Positions 42,164 to 51,329 of a DNA stretch of 64,000 bases are shown here, piece by piece (position 1 is the stretch's first letter; every line of letters starts with the position of its first letter). The stretch comes from Oscillospiraceae bacterium. Lineage in GTDB: Bacteria; Bacillota; Clostridia; Oscillospirales; Acutalibacteraceae. The stretch covers positions 16,656 to 80,655 of the forward strand of contig JAISXG010000084.1 of NCBI GenBank assembly GCA_031270605.1, given 5' to 3'. Both the position numbers and the translations under genes were made by a program. The notes beneath the pieces are model-generated. The model had not been told where the DNA came from, did not search any database, and was given only the letters and a program-made list of their open reading frames with translations.

Positions 42164-44140
42164 ATGGCTATTAAAACTGCTGTAATCGATAATATTATTG
42201 TGCCGATCAACGGCGAAAAAAATCTTCTTGAGCTGATCCGCAAGGCAAATGTGGAGCTTCCGACCTTCTGCTACCATTCGGAAATCAGTGTGTACGGCGC
42301 TTGCCGTATGTGCATGGTTGAGGTGGAGGGCCGCGGCGTTCTGCCCGCCTGTTCCACAGCCGTGGAAGAAAACATGGTGGTGCGCACCAGCACAAAGCAG
42401 ATCCGCGATATGCGCAAGATGATCATTGAGCTGATGCTTGCAAGCCACGACACAGACTGCACGAGCTGCCCCAAGAGCGGCGACTGCCGCCTGCAAAAAA
42501 TCGCAAAACAGATGGGCGTCAACAAAATCCGTTTTAAACAGATGAAAACCGTTCAGCCCGTCGATTTGTCTTCCGATTCTATCGTCCGCGACCCTGCGAA
42601 GTGCATTCTTTGCGGCGACTGCGTGCGCACCTGTAAAGAAATCCAGTCCGTCGGCGCGCTTGACTTTGCGTACCGCGGCTCAGACGCGAAGGTCATCACC
42701 TGTTTTAATAAGGGCATCGGTGAAATCGAATGCGTCAACTGCGGCCAGTGCGTCAAGGTCTGCCCCGTGGGCGCGTTAATGCCCCGCTATCATATCAACC
42801 CTGTTTGGGACGCGATTTATGACAAATCCAAAACCGTGGTCGTGCAGATCGCCCCCTCCGTGCGTGTTGCTTTGGGCGAGTATTTCGGCCATAAACCGGG
42901 CACCACGACCATCGGCCAGATCATTTCAGCCCTGCGCAGAATGGGCTTTGACAAGGTCTATGATACCAACTTCGGCGCGGACCTCACGGTGGTTGAAGAG
43001 GGCAAGGAATTCCTTGAGCGTTATGCAAAAGGCGAGAACCTGCCCCAGTTTACCTCCTGCTGCCCCGCGTGGGTCAAGTTCGCAGAGCAGTATTACCCCG
43101 AAATGCTCCCGAATCTCTCCACCTGCCGCTCCCCGCAGCAGATGTTCGGCTCGTTTGCGAAGGATAAGCTCACAAAAGATTTGGGCATTGACAGAAAAGA
43201 CCTGGTTGTGGTTTCGATCATGCCCTGTACCGCAAAGAAATTTGAGGCAAACCGGGATGAATTTAAAGAGGACGGCAACCCCGACGTTGACTATGTCATT
43301 ACCACAAAAGAGCTTGCGCTCATGATCAAGGAAAGCGGCATTGACTTTGACAACCTCGAGCTCGGTTCGTTTGACATGCCCCTCGGTTTCAGCACCGGCG
43401 GCGGCGTGATCTTCGGCAGCTCGGGCGGCGTGAGCGAGGCTGTGCTGCGTTTTGCGGCGGACACATTGCAAAAGGGTTCCCATCAGGAATTCAAGCAGTT
43501 CCGCGGCAACGAAAAGCTCAAGGTTTCCGAGATTGAAATCGGCGACGTAAAGCTGCGCCTTGCCGTTGTCAGCGGTCTTTCCAACGCAAGAAAGCTCATT
43601 GACAAAATCCGCAGGGGCGAAGAGCATTATGACCTCATTGAAGTCATGGCCTGCTGCGGCGGCTGCGTAAACGGCGGCGGCCAGCCCATCACGGACGACA
43701 GAACCGCTGTCGAGAAGCGGGCGAAGGGGCTTTATGACAACGACAAAATGCTGCCGCTGCATATTTCTTCTGAAAACCCGTATATCCAGCAGGCTTATAA
43801 TGAAGAGCTGACTCCCAAAAAAGCGCACCATCTGCTGCACACCACCTATGAAAACCGCCGCCGTATTTTGCAGGATGATTTCCTGATTAATCCGGCAGAG
43901 AATAAAACTGTTTCGCTGACCATCTGCTTCGGCACAAGCTGCTATCTGCGCGGCGCGCAGACGCTTTACACAAGGCTGATGGAGCATATCCGCGAAAAAG
44001 GCCTTGAGAGCAAGGTGGAATTCAACGCCTCCTTCTGCGGCAAACAGTGCAAAAAAGGCCCGGTTGTCACCATTAACGGAAACACAATCGAGCACTGCAC
44101 CTTTGAAATGGCAGTGGAAGAGATTGAAAAACACGTTTAA
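42164..44140 (+). CDS. NADH/ferredoxin-dependent [FeFe] hydrogenase catalytic subunit
   Basis: From ATG 42164 the product has 658 residues. Domains: [2Fe-2S] (C36, C47, C50, C63), His-ligated [4Fe-4S] (HDTDCTSCPKSGDC, H95), two [4Fe-4S] clusters (C147-C157, C190-C200), then the H-cluster domain with L1 TSCCPAW (C299, C300), L2 MPCTAKK (C355) and L3 MACCGGCVNGGGQP (C497, C501). All catalytic residues, including the proton-transfer Cys299, are kept. A C-terminal thioredoxin-like [2Fe-2S] domain (CFGTSC..CGKQC) completes the HydA form of bifurcating enzymes. Alternative start GTG 42026 has the better Shine-Dalgarno and would add 46 residues encoded by the palindromic element; the AAAGG before 42164 is 13 bases away. 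Confidence 0.95.
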   Translation: MAIKTAVIDNIIVPINGEKNLLELIRKANVELPTFCYHSEISVYGACRMCMVEVEGRGVLPACSTAVEENMVVRTSTKQIRDMRKMIIELMLASHDTDCTSCPKSGDCRLQKIAKQMGVNKIRFKQMKTVQPVDLSSDSIVRDPAKCILCGDCVRTCKEIQSVGALDFAYRGSDAKVITCFNKGIGEIECVNCGQCVKVCPVGALMPRYHINPVWDAIYDKSKTVVVQIAPSVRVALGEYFGHKPGTTTIGQIISALRRMGFDKVYDTNFGADLTVVEEGKEFLERYAKGENLPQFTSCCPAWVKFAEQYYPEMLPNLSTCRSPQQMFGSFAKDKLTKDLGIDRKDLVVVSIMPCTAKKFEANRDEFKEDGNPDVDYVITTKELALMIKESGIDFDNLELGSFDMPLGFSTGGGVIFGSSGGVSEAVLRFAADTLQKGSHQEFKQFRGNEKLKVSEIEIGDVKLRLAVVSGLSNARKLIDKIRRGEEHYDLIEVMACCGGCVNGGGQPITDDRTAVEKRAKGLYDNDKMLPLHISSENPYIQQAYNEELTPKKAHHLLHTTYENRRRILQDDFLINPAENKTVSLTICFGTSCYLRGAQTLYTRLMEHIREKGLESKVEFNASFCGKQCKKGPVVTINGNTIEHCTFEMAVEEIEKHV

Positions 44141-44176
44141 TCTGAGTATTTGTCGTCTTCATACATGAAAAACCAA

Positions 44177-44217
44177 GCGCCGGGGGGATTGACTCCCCGG
44201 CGCGCGGTCATTATACT
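44177..44217 (+). promoter_or_regulatory. Promoter of the sensory hydrogenase with a palindrome over the -35 box
   Basis: TTGACT (44189-44194), 17-base spacer, TATACT (44212-44217). The inverted repeat GCGCCGGGG/CCCCGGCGC (44177-44185 / 44195-44203) brackets the -35 box. It could be an operator, or the terminator stem of the hydrogenase operon doubling as promoter. Confidence 0.65.
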
Positions 44218-44261
44218 AATAGTATCAGGTGATCTTCCGTTCGGGAAAGAAGGAGAGATTT

Positions 44262-45974
44262 ATGAAGCAGAGTACGGTTTACACCCTGACGGCTAACTGT
44301 CAGGACTGCTACCGCTGCGTGCGTGTCTGCCCCGTCAACGCCATCCGCGTCAGCGGCGGGCAGGCGCAGGTGCAGGACGAATTGTGCATCAAATGCGGCA
44401 CCTGCGTGCGCGAATGCCCCCAGCATGCCAAAACGATTATCTCGTCGCTCGACGACGCAAAGCAAATCATAAGCAGCGGCGTTATCACGGTGGCGAGTGT
44501 CGCGCCGTCTTTTGTTGCGGTTTTCGGCAAGGAGCTCGCGTCGCGCTTTCCTTCGGCCCTGCGCCGTCTCGGTTTTCACCATGTATGTGAGACGGCCGAG
44601 GGCGCGAAATATGTCACAGACAAATCCTTTATGCCTGAAACGGCCGGCAGCATCTGCACCGCCTGCCCGGCTGTCGTGAATTATGTCGAGCAATATAAGC
44701 CCGAACTGATTCCCGAGCTGATTCCCGTTGTGTCGCCCATGATCGCCCACGGCCGGCTGCTCAAGGAGTATTATCCGGGCTGCGCGGTGGTCTTCATCGG
44801 CCCCTGCGCCGCAAAGAAGCAAGAGGCGCGGCGGCCGGAATACCAAGGAATTATTGACGCGGTGCTGACCTTCACAGAGTTGCAGGAGTGGTTCGACGAA
44901 GAGGATATCCACCTTGAAAACTGTATTGAAAGCGGCTTTGAAAATAAAAAAGACCTCGGCGACGCGCGGCTGTTTCCCATTCAGGGGGGCATGCTCAAAA
45001 CGGGTAATATCGCCGGCGACATCGCGGACACGGACGTGCTGCATGTGAGCGGAATCGACGATGTGATGACGCTGTTTGACACGGACAAAAACCGCTGGAA
45101 CTACCGCTATGTGGAACTTCTGTTCTGCAAAGGCGGCTGCATTGACGGCCCGGCTGTCTGCGACGGGAAAAATATGCTGGTGCGTAGAAAAGATATTATT
45201 GATTATGCCGAAAAAATGAATGCTTTGCCTAAAACCGATGATCCGACAGAGGTGGACTACGACGCGAAATTTGACAAAGATGAACAGGCAAGGCCGGAGG
45301 TTTCAGAAGCGCAGATCAACATTGTGCTTGAGCGCACGGGCAAGAGCGACCCGGTGTGGGAGCTCAATTGCGGCGCGTGCGGCTATAAAACCTGCCGTGA
45401 AAACGCCGAGGCCGTGGTGCGGGGCATGGCCGAACCCGAAATGTGCGTTTCTTATATGCGCCGCCTTGCCCAGCAGCGCACAGACCGGATTATTGAAACC
45501 ACACCGAACGGCATTGTGATTTTAGACCAGGAGCTGCGCATTCTGGAGATGAATCCCGCGTTCCAAAAAATGTTTCTGTGCAACAACGGCATTCTCGGGC
45601 GGCACATCTCTTATCTTGTGAACGCCGAGGGCTATGAAAAACTGATGACGGAAAACATTGACAAATATGAGTCTATCCAATCAAAATACGGCATTCGTTA
45701 CCATGAAATTCTCTATCCCCTGCGGGAAGAAGAGCAGTATATCGGCATTTATTCCGATATTTCAAAAGTTAAGTTTGACAATAAACAGCTCGACGTCGTC
45801 ACGGCGCAAACACTCAAGCACGCGCGAGAGTTTTTGAACCATCAGATCACGTTCGCGCAGGAAATGGCGCACTTCCTCGGCAAGAGCACCGCCAAGAGCG
45901 AAGAGTTGGCGAGAAGCATTATCAACCTCTATGAAAGCCCGCAGGATGCGGATGAAAAGAAAGGCGTAAAGTGA
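44262..45974 (+). CDS. Sensory (group C-like) [FeFe] hydrogenase with PAS domain
   Basis: The 570-residue protein has a 2x[4Fe-4S] ferredoxin (C13-C23, C42-C52), an H-cluster domain in divergent form, a CGACG-type Fe-S motif (C370, C373, C378, C395) and a PAS domain (RIIETTPNGIVILDQELRIL, about 405-515). L1 is CTACPAV with Ala134 in place of the proton-transfer Cys, L2 is GPCAAKK (C182) and L3 is LFCKGGCIDGP (C289, C293). Loss of that Cys is typical of HydS-type sensors with low turnover. It probably senses H2 or redox and signals through the phosphatase downstream. Start ATG 44262 has AAGGAGAG six bases ahead. Confidence 0.9.
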   Translation: MKQSTVYTLTANCQDCYRCVRVCPVNAIRVSGGQAQVQDELCIKCGTCVRECPQHAKTIISSLDDAKQIISSGVITVASVAPSFVAVFGKELASRFPSALRRLGFHHVCETAEGAKYVTDKSFMPETAGSICTACPAVVNYVEQYKPELIPELIPVVSPMIAHGRLLKEYYPGCAVVFIGPCAAKKQEARRPEYQGIIDAVLTFTELQEWFDEEDIHLENCIESGFENKKDLGDARLFPIQGGMLKTGNIAGDIADTDVLHVSGIDDVMTLFDTDKNRWNYRYVELLFCKGGCIDGPAVCDGKNMLVRRKDIIDYAEKMNALPKTDDPTEVDYDAKFDKDEQARPEVSEAQINIVLERTGKSDPVWELNCGACGYKTCRENAEAVVRGMAEPEMCVSYMRRLAQQRTDRIIETTPNGIVILDQELRILEMNPAFQKMFLCNNGILGRHISYLVNAEGYEKLMTENIDKYESIQSKYGIRYHEILYPLREEEQYIGIYSDISKVKFDNKQLDVVTAQTLKHAREFLNHQITFAQEMAHFLGKSTAKSEELARSIINLYESPQDADEKKGVK

Positions 45975-46013
45975 GAAACTTCAAAAATAAAACTTCCGCC
46001 TCGCAGAGAAAGG

Positions 46014-47168
46014 ATGGCCATAACGGTGAAATTTTTTGAGGACACTGTCTGCCAGCAAAAAAAAACGGGTTACAGTGTTTGCGGCGACTATTATTTAAGC
46101 GAACGCACCGAAGAGGGCAGCCTGTTTATCCTGTGCGACGGCATCGGTTCGGGCATTTATGCGAATATTGCCGCGATTACCTGCGCCGAGCGCCTCTTGG
46201 AGCTTGTGCGCGAGCGGGTGTCTTTGCGCGCGGCCTGTGAAATGGTGGCCAGCTCCATGCATAAGGCGCGGGAGGCGGATATCCCCTTTTCAGCCTTTTC
46301 AGCCCTTGAGGTGCTGCCGGACGGCCATTTCTGGGTCTATACCTATGAAGCGCCGGACGCGATTGTTTTCCGCAACGGTTCGGCGTCCGTCCTTTCGCCC
46401 CGGTTTTACACCGCGGGTTATGAGGTCATCGGCGAATCCTTTGGGAAATTGACCTACGGCGATGCAATCCTGCTCTCAAGCGACGGCGTGACGCAGGCGG
46501 GTCTCGGTCACGGCTACGGCATGGGTATCGGCACGGCCGGAGTGATAAAATTTATCAACCACACCCATGTGGAAGAAGAGGATATCAACCTGCTGCCCGA
46601 AAAGATTGCGGCGATGTGCTCATCTTTCATGCAAAACCGGTTTGAGGACGACACCAGCGTTGCGCTGATTCACTGCCGTGAGGCAAGGCAGCTTTCGATT
46701 CTCACGGGTCCGCCGTCCAAGCCTTCTCTTGATTCTGAGTGCGTAAATTTTTTCATGAGTCTGCCGGGGCAGAAAATTGTCTGCGGCTCCACAACGGCGG
46801 ACATTGTATCGAGGGAGCTTGGGCGCAAGGTGGAGCTTGTGAACATGAGCCCCACGCCGGGCGCCCTGCCGGAATACTGCATGGAGGGCATTGACCTGAC
46901 CACCGAGGGCGCAATTACCCTCAACCAAGTCTATAACATCCTCGACGAGCCGCCCGAAACCCTTTCGCAGAATTCAAATGTGGAGTATTTTTGCCTGCTG
47001 CTTCTGCAGGCCGATGTGATCAACTTCATTGTGGGCACCACCGTCAACCATGCCCACGAGGACTTGATTTTTAAGCAGGCGGGAGTTCGCACGCGCAAGA
47101 CGATGACGACATTGTTAATTGAAAAGTTGTGCAGCCTGGGGAAACTTGTTATTGAGCGCAATTTCTAG
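46014..47168 (+). CDS. SpoIIE-family PP2C-type serine phosphatase
   Basis: The 384-residue protein has the PP2C/SpoIIE metal-binding motifs: CGDYYLSERTEEGSLFILCD, DGIGSG, LLSSDGVTQAGLG and NRFEDDTSVALIHC. It begins 39 bases after the sensory hydrogenase, the pairing known for group C3 [FeFe] hydrogenases. The C-terminal ~150 residues (from about 230) form a second region I do not recognise. ATG 46014 abuts AGAGAAAGG with no spacer, and GTG 46026 is 12 bases away; either may be used. The target phosphoprotein is unknown; no anti-anti-sigma factor is adjacent. Confidence 0.88.
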   Translation: MAITVKFFEDTVCQQKKTGYSVCGDYYLSERTEEGSLFILCDGIGSGIYANIAAITCAERLLELVRERVSLRAACEMVASSMHKAREADIPFSAFSALEVLPDGHFWVYTYEAPDAIVFRNGSASVLSPRFYTAGYEVIGESFGKLTYGDAILLSSDGVTQAGLGHGYGMGIGTAGVIKFINHTHVEEEDINLLPEKIAAMCSSFMQNRFEDDTSVALIHCREARQLSILTGPPSKPSLDSECVNFFMSLPGQKIVCGSTTADIVSRELGRKVELVNMSPTPGALPEYCMEGIDLTTEGAITLNQVYNILDEPPETLSQNSNVEYFCLLLLQADVINFIVGTTVNHAHEDLIFKQAGVRTRKTMTTLLIEKLCSLGKLVIERNF

Positions 47169-47206
47169 GCAATCTTATTTAATAAGGTAAAATAAAAAAC
47201 AATATA

Positions 47207-47246
47207 AAAAACCGGCACAGGCTTTTTATTACCTGCGCCGGTTTTT
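47207..47246. terminator. Terminator after the sensory hydrogenase-phosphatase operon
   Basis: AAAAACCGGCACAGG and CCTGCGCCGGTTTTT form a 15-bp stem with one mismatch and a ten-base loop, with A and T runs on both sides. It also serves the leftward gene ending at 47300. Confidence 0.87.
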
Positions 47247-47299
47247 ATGCTGTTGTATTGCGTTCGCTGCTTTATAATTCAGTGATTCATATCACAACA

Positions 47300-48985
47300 T
47301 CAAATCTGAGCTTTTGTTTCATCCTTTTTATACTTCATGAAATAGATATATGCTCCTGCGATGGCAACAAACCCCACAAAAAGCAGCAGCACCGCGCCGA
47401 CAATGCGCTTTGTCGGACTTTGTGTCTCTCTTTCTTCACCGGAGGGGTTGTCCTCCCCATCTAAAATAACTGAAATCACGCGTGTCGTGTATTCCGTAGG
47501 CGAGGTATCTTCCACAATTGTGTTGGTGGTTGTTTCCGCCCCTTCCGGCGGCTCGGTGGGGTTGGAGGAATCGGGGGCGGTGGTTGTTTGGGCGGGTGCG
47601 GAAGGGTCCGGCGGCACATAGGCCGAATGCACCTTACCGCCCTCGCCGTCCGCATATATGCTTGAAATACTCTTTATGTTCTGCGTTTTTAAGCCGAAAA
47701 ATTGCATGGGGATGCAGTCCACAAGCGCACGCGCGCCCAAATCAGAAAAATGCACGCCGTCCGTTGTGTAGTCTGCCCGCAATTTATTGCGGTCGGCAGA
47801 GTCGCGCAGTGAATCCGTGTCAATATAACCGTTGATGGTATTGGTGTTTTTGATCCACTCGTTCAGGCTTCGCAGCATGCCCTCGGCATTGACATTCCAA
47901 GTGAGGTTATTGGAAGGGGAGAGTGCGAAGTCGCGGGTGTAGCCCTTCCATGGTGTTCTGAAAAAGAAATAAACTTCGATTTTTGCGGCATGAGCCATGG
48001 TGATCAGCTTTTGATAGCCCGCTATGATATCCTGCACGGAAGAATAGGGCGCCTTGCCCTCCATGCTTTTGGTCATGGGGTGCAGAACATCATTGATGCC
48101 GATTTTGATAAACACCTTTTTCACGCCTGCCTGCGAAACAACATCATGCGCAAAGCGGTCAATGCCCGCCTCGCCATAGATCATGCCCACGGTGCTGACG
48201 TTTTCACTGTCATACAGCAGGCGGTTTGCAACAATGCCCTGCTGCAAAACGCCGATGTTGTTTACCCCGTTTTCCGCAAATTTTTCGGCCAGATAGTAGG
48301 GTGACTGGTTCGTCACTGTGGAATCGCCGAAAATCACCACGGAATATGCCCCCGGGGCGTTGACGTCGACATTTGTTAAAAACGGAATGGTGTGGTAGGT
48401 AATGGAGCCTGACGAAAACAGGAGCGGCGTCGCGCGGGAAAGACTTTCAGCGCCGATCTGGTTGCCTGCCGCCACATAGGAGGTCGCGCCGTAAAACCCT
48501 GCGGTTGAAATGTTTGTGAAGCTGTTGATATAATAAGAAATGCTGAGCGTTTCCAGCGCAACCACATTCATTTTGACCGGGTCAGAATAGAGATATTGCC
48601 CCACGGGAACGGTGACCGAGGCCTGGCCGTTAAAGGTCAGGTTTTTTGATGAACCGGCAAGAATCTGTTCTTCATTTTTTGGGTTTGTCCGCGCTATGCT
48701 TGCGGCCTCGATCTTCAACGGGGATTCGCCGTAAAGGTTTGAGACCCGAACGCGAAGCGCGTTGCCTCCCAAAGTCAGCTGCACAACGGAACGCACGGTT
48801 CTGTTGCTCAAAAAATCCATCAGGCGAATTCCACCCACCTTTACCCCGGCTTTTACCGGGCTGGTGCTCCAAGACCCCACCCATGTGTAATCAGAACTGT
48901 CTTGCGAAAAGGCAGCCAGCGGTACGGAAAACGACAGAAGCATCACACATAATAAAATGCTCAACCCCTTGATGCCGGCTTTCAT
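47300..48985 (-). CDS. Secreted, membrane-anchored SGNH/GDSL hydrolase
   Basis: The 561-residue protein has a signal peptide (LLCVMLLSFSVPLAAFSQ), a jelly-roll-like N-terminal domain (about 30-205), an SGNH domain with block I VVIFGDSTV, block III GIND and block V DGVHFSDLG, then a long Thr/Pro/Glu-rich linker (about 455-520) and a C-terminal membrane helix (VGAVLLLFVGFVAIAGAYIY) with a Lys-rich tail. It is anchored facing outward and probably deacylates a polysaccharide or other ester. Start 48985 follows GGGGATGGAG; an upstream extension runs through unrelated sequence. The gene is alone. Confidence 0.88.
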   Translation of the reverse strand: MKAGIKGLSILLCVMLLSFSVPLAAFSQDSSDYTWVGSWSTSPVKAGVKVGGIRLMDFLSNRTVRSVVQLTLGGNALRVRVSNLYGESPLKIEAASIARTNPKNEEQILAGSSKNLTFNGQASVTVPVGQYLYSDPVKMNVVALETLSISYYINSFTNISTAGFYGATSYVAAGNQIGAESLSRATPLLFSSGSITYHTIPFLTNVDVNAPGAYSVVIFGDSTVTNQSPYYLAEKFAENGVNNIGVLQQGIVANRLLYDSENVSTVGMIYGEAGIDRFAHDVVSQAGVKKVFIKIGINDVLHPMTKSMEGKAPYSSVQDIIAGYQKLITMAHAAKIEVYFFFRTPWKGYTRDFALSPSNNLTWNVNAEGMLRSLNEWIKNTNTINGYIDTDSLRDSADRNKLRADYTTDGVHFSDLGARALVDCIPMQFFGLKTQNIKSISSIYADGEGGKVHSAYVPPDPSAPAQTTTAPDSSNPTEPPEGAETTTNTIVEDTSPTEYTTRVISVILDGEDNPSGEERETQSPTKRIVGAVLLLFVGFVAIAGAYIYFMKYKKDETKAQI

Positions 48986-49118
48986 AACTCCATCCCCTTT
49001 AATCCATAAGCACGCACTTGTGCGTACGCAGATATGACACAAACTTGTTCTCAATGAACAAACTCTAAATAAAATTTTAACATTTGGCGAAGCGTTTGTC
49101 AATCAAGAAAAAGTTTTG

Positions 49119-49280
49119 TTATAGTCGATTAACTCAAAAAGCGGTACAAGATTTGCGAGGATTATTTTTGTCGAACAAGGCGGAGGACACAGCCTTACTG
49201 GCGTAAGGCAAGGACGACAACGCAGGTCGGCGGAAATAAGACCGCAAAAATGTATCGATTTTTGGGTTAATCGACTATAA
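49119..49280. mobile_element. MITE-like element, copy 2
   Basis: Terminal inverted repeats TTATAGTCGATTAACTCAAAAA (49119-49140) and its near-complement at 49259-49280 match at 21 of 22 positions. The 162-base element has no gene. It belongs to the same family as 35571-35749, with which it shares the TIR core and sub-terminal blocks. The inner part contains the imperfect palindrome GCCTTACTGGCGTAAGGC. Confidence 0.8.
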
Positions 49281-49336
49281 ATGTTGTTTTCTGCATGGGC
49301 TATGACCGAACTGTTTTTCAAAGCGGCCTGATCATA

Positions 49337-49370
49337 AAAAAAGCGTGATGCGTTTGCACCACGCTTTTTT
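49337..49370. terminator. Terminator of the secreted alpha/beta hydrolase gene
   Basis: AAAAAAGCGTG and CACGCTTTTTT form an 11-bp stem with a 12-base loop, 12 bases after the stop of the leftward gene at 49382. It is symmetrical. Confidence 0.88.
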
Positions 49371-49381
49371 ATTCTGTTTCG

Positions 49382-51283
49382 TTAGCCTAAGATGCCGCCG
49401 CCCTTAATTTCTTGTTTTTGCGCATAGCCGGTTTTGTCGCTGTAGCCGACCGGGCCGACATACTTAAAGACCGCGTCGCTGATTGCCTTGAGGAACCACT
49501 CCAGGAAAGAAAGCTTCGGGTCGGCGGAGGGTGCCGTATAAACTTCGCCTTTTGCTTCGGCAATCGCAATTCTCAGGTTGAGAGTGAGGGGTTCAACGGA
49601 TTCCTGACCGCCGGAATATGTTGTGTCAAGGAAGGTCTGCGCCTCGTCGAGCGCCGCCTGCAGCGCGGGAAGCTTGCCTGCGACATAGTCCTCAGGGGCG
49701 GCGAGTATGGCTTTCGCCTCTTTGATAGCGCCGGTGAGGCCGTTTGTCTTTCTGCCTTCAATAAACTGCGGGAAACGAACCGTGTCGGTTTCGATAGAAT
49801 CGATATGGCCTGTGACGATCTCGCTTGCGAGCTCCAGCACAAGGTCTGTGCGGCCGACTTCATGGTGCTGGTTAAGATAGAACCACGTATTGTCTTTGAA
49901 CAGGCAGGTGGACGCGTCGACGCTCTTGTCGGGTGAAATATATTTCGGGTCCGCAGCCGCAAGGTATTCGTCAGAGAACTGTGTGTTCGCGGGAACGGCT
50001 GTCGCGCCCAGGGATGTGGACTGAATGGGGATCATCGCGTCGGAGTTTGTGGTTTTTGTTGAACCCACAATGCCGAAATAGCTGTAGTCGCCGTAGCCGA
50101 AATCAAGGTTATAGCCGCATATGTTATAAATGCCCACGCCTGAACCCTTAATAGCAAGAAGGTTGTCATGCAAATTCAGCTGCGCCTGATGGAAGCGGTC
50201 TGTTTTTTCTTTGAGAAGCGCTTTTTCAGGTGTGTTCAGATATCTGTCCGCAAGGCCTTCATAACGGTCCTTCGGGACCATTGCCCAGAACTGCGGGGCG
50301 TTCAGAAGAAAAGTTTCAAGAACAGAATCCGTCATTCTTGTGAGCGTTTTTTCAAACACGCTGCGGGGCAGAACACGCACCATGATATTGACAAGATAGC
50401 CCAGCGCCTTGTTGCCGATGCTGTCCATGATGTTCGGGAAGAACTCAGAGAACACAAATTGGTCGTCAAGGTTGAAGTTGCGCGCCATTAAATCGCTCAT
50501 AACGTCTGTGCCGTCCAGCAAAGAAACCACATTGATGATTTTGTTAACTGAGGAGTAATCGGCGCCCTCGTAATCGGCCCAAGAGGTTAAGACCGTGCCG
50601 CCGAGGCTGACGGAAACGATGTTCACCTTTTCGGCGTTGCGCTCACTTTTTACAAAATCGATATAATCCTGCAAGTTTTTGCCGTTTTCAACGGGGTTGC
50701 CAAGCAGCGGGAACGCGAAGAGATAAATATTTTCTTCACCGATTCTTTCTGCGAGATCCTGCATGGGAATATCGCGGTAGAACTGGTAATTATCCTCTTC
50801 AGTCATTTCGCCCACGGAGCAGTCAAAGGTTCTTGTGACCAGGTTCTCGGCGGGAGTGCCGTCGGGGTTGGATTTTTGAATGGAGAAGAGGTCGCAGCCC
50901 AACTCATAGACCTTGTCCGTAAAGCCGAGAGAGTCGCGCTGGGTGATGAGGGTTACGAACAACGGCAACAAAAGCTTCTTTAGAATTTTTCCCACAACGC
51001 CGGCCGGGTCGATAATCATCAGGCCGCCGCTGAGCTCGTCGCCGTCGGCGTTCAGGACGGGGTCGCCGTTTTCATCGGCAAGATAAGAAACAGACTGGCT
51101 GATTCCCGGAAGGATAATGGTGGGATAAATTTCATCCTCTTGCGTCAGGGCTTTCTGCACTTGAAAAGGAACGTCGGCAGTTTCCCCATTATCTGCCGGT
51201 GCGGCCGAAGCCACGGTGACTGCAGAAAGGCCGAGTAAAACCGCTAAAAACAGGGAAAGCAGTTTTTTGGTTCTTTTTGACAT
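49382..51283 (-). CDS. Secreted alpha/beta hydrolase, lipase-like
   Basis: The 633-residue product has a Sec signal peptide (MSKRTKKLLSLFLAVLLGLS, cut after VASAAPA). The mature part begins with YPTIILPGISQSVSYL (oxyanion-side strand), and the nucleophile elbow is IVSVSLGGTV with Ser where GxSxG is expected (first Gly is Ser). A large helical insert (about 270-360) and a C-terminal helical repeat region (from about 540, KAILAAPEDYVAGKLPALQA) follow. It resembles acyl-ester hydrolases of the lipase/LCAT group but I cannot name a substrate. The start has AGGAGGAG seven bases ahead. Confidence 0.75.
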   Translation of the reverse strand: MSKRTKKLLSLFLAVLLGLSAVTVASAAPADNGETADVPFQVQKALTQEDEIYPTIILPGISQSVSYLADENGDPVLNADGDELSGGLMIIDPAGVVGKILKKLLLPLFVTLITQRDSLGFTDKVYELGCDLFSIQKSNPDGTPAENLVTRTFDCSVGEMTEEDNYQFYRDIPMQDLAERIGEENIYLFAFPLLGNPVENGKNLQDYIDFVKSERNAEKVNIVSVSLGGTVLTSWADYEGADYSSVNKIINVVSLLDGTDVMSDLMARNFNLDDQFVFSEFFPNIMDSIGNKALGYLVNIMVRVLPRSVFEKTLTRMTDSVLETFLLNAPQFWAMVPKDRYEGLADRYLNTPEKALLKEKTDRFHQAQLNLHDNLLAIKGSGVGIYNICGYNLDFGYGDYSYFGIVGSTKTTNSDAMIPIQSTSLGATAVPANTQFSDEYLAAADPKYISPDKSVDASTCLFKDNTWFYLNQHHEVGRTDLVLELASEIVTGHIDSIETDTVRFPQFIEGRKTNGLTGAIKEAKAILAAPEDYVAGKLPALQAALDEAQTFLDTTYSGGQESVEPLTLNLRIAIAEAKGEVYTAPSADPKLSFLEWFLKAISDAVFKYVGPVGYSDKTGYAQKQEIKGGGILG

Positions 51284-51329
51284 TTGTGTACTCCTCCTAA
51301 TTTTTACGTGCAAGCATATTCAACGTTCC

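Noticed and set aside
42926..44134. 402-codon open frame on the minus strand
   Set aside because: Antisense to the catalytic hydrogenase subunit, which has all expected motifs.
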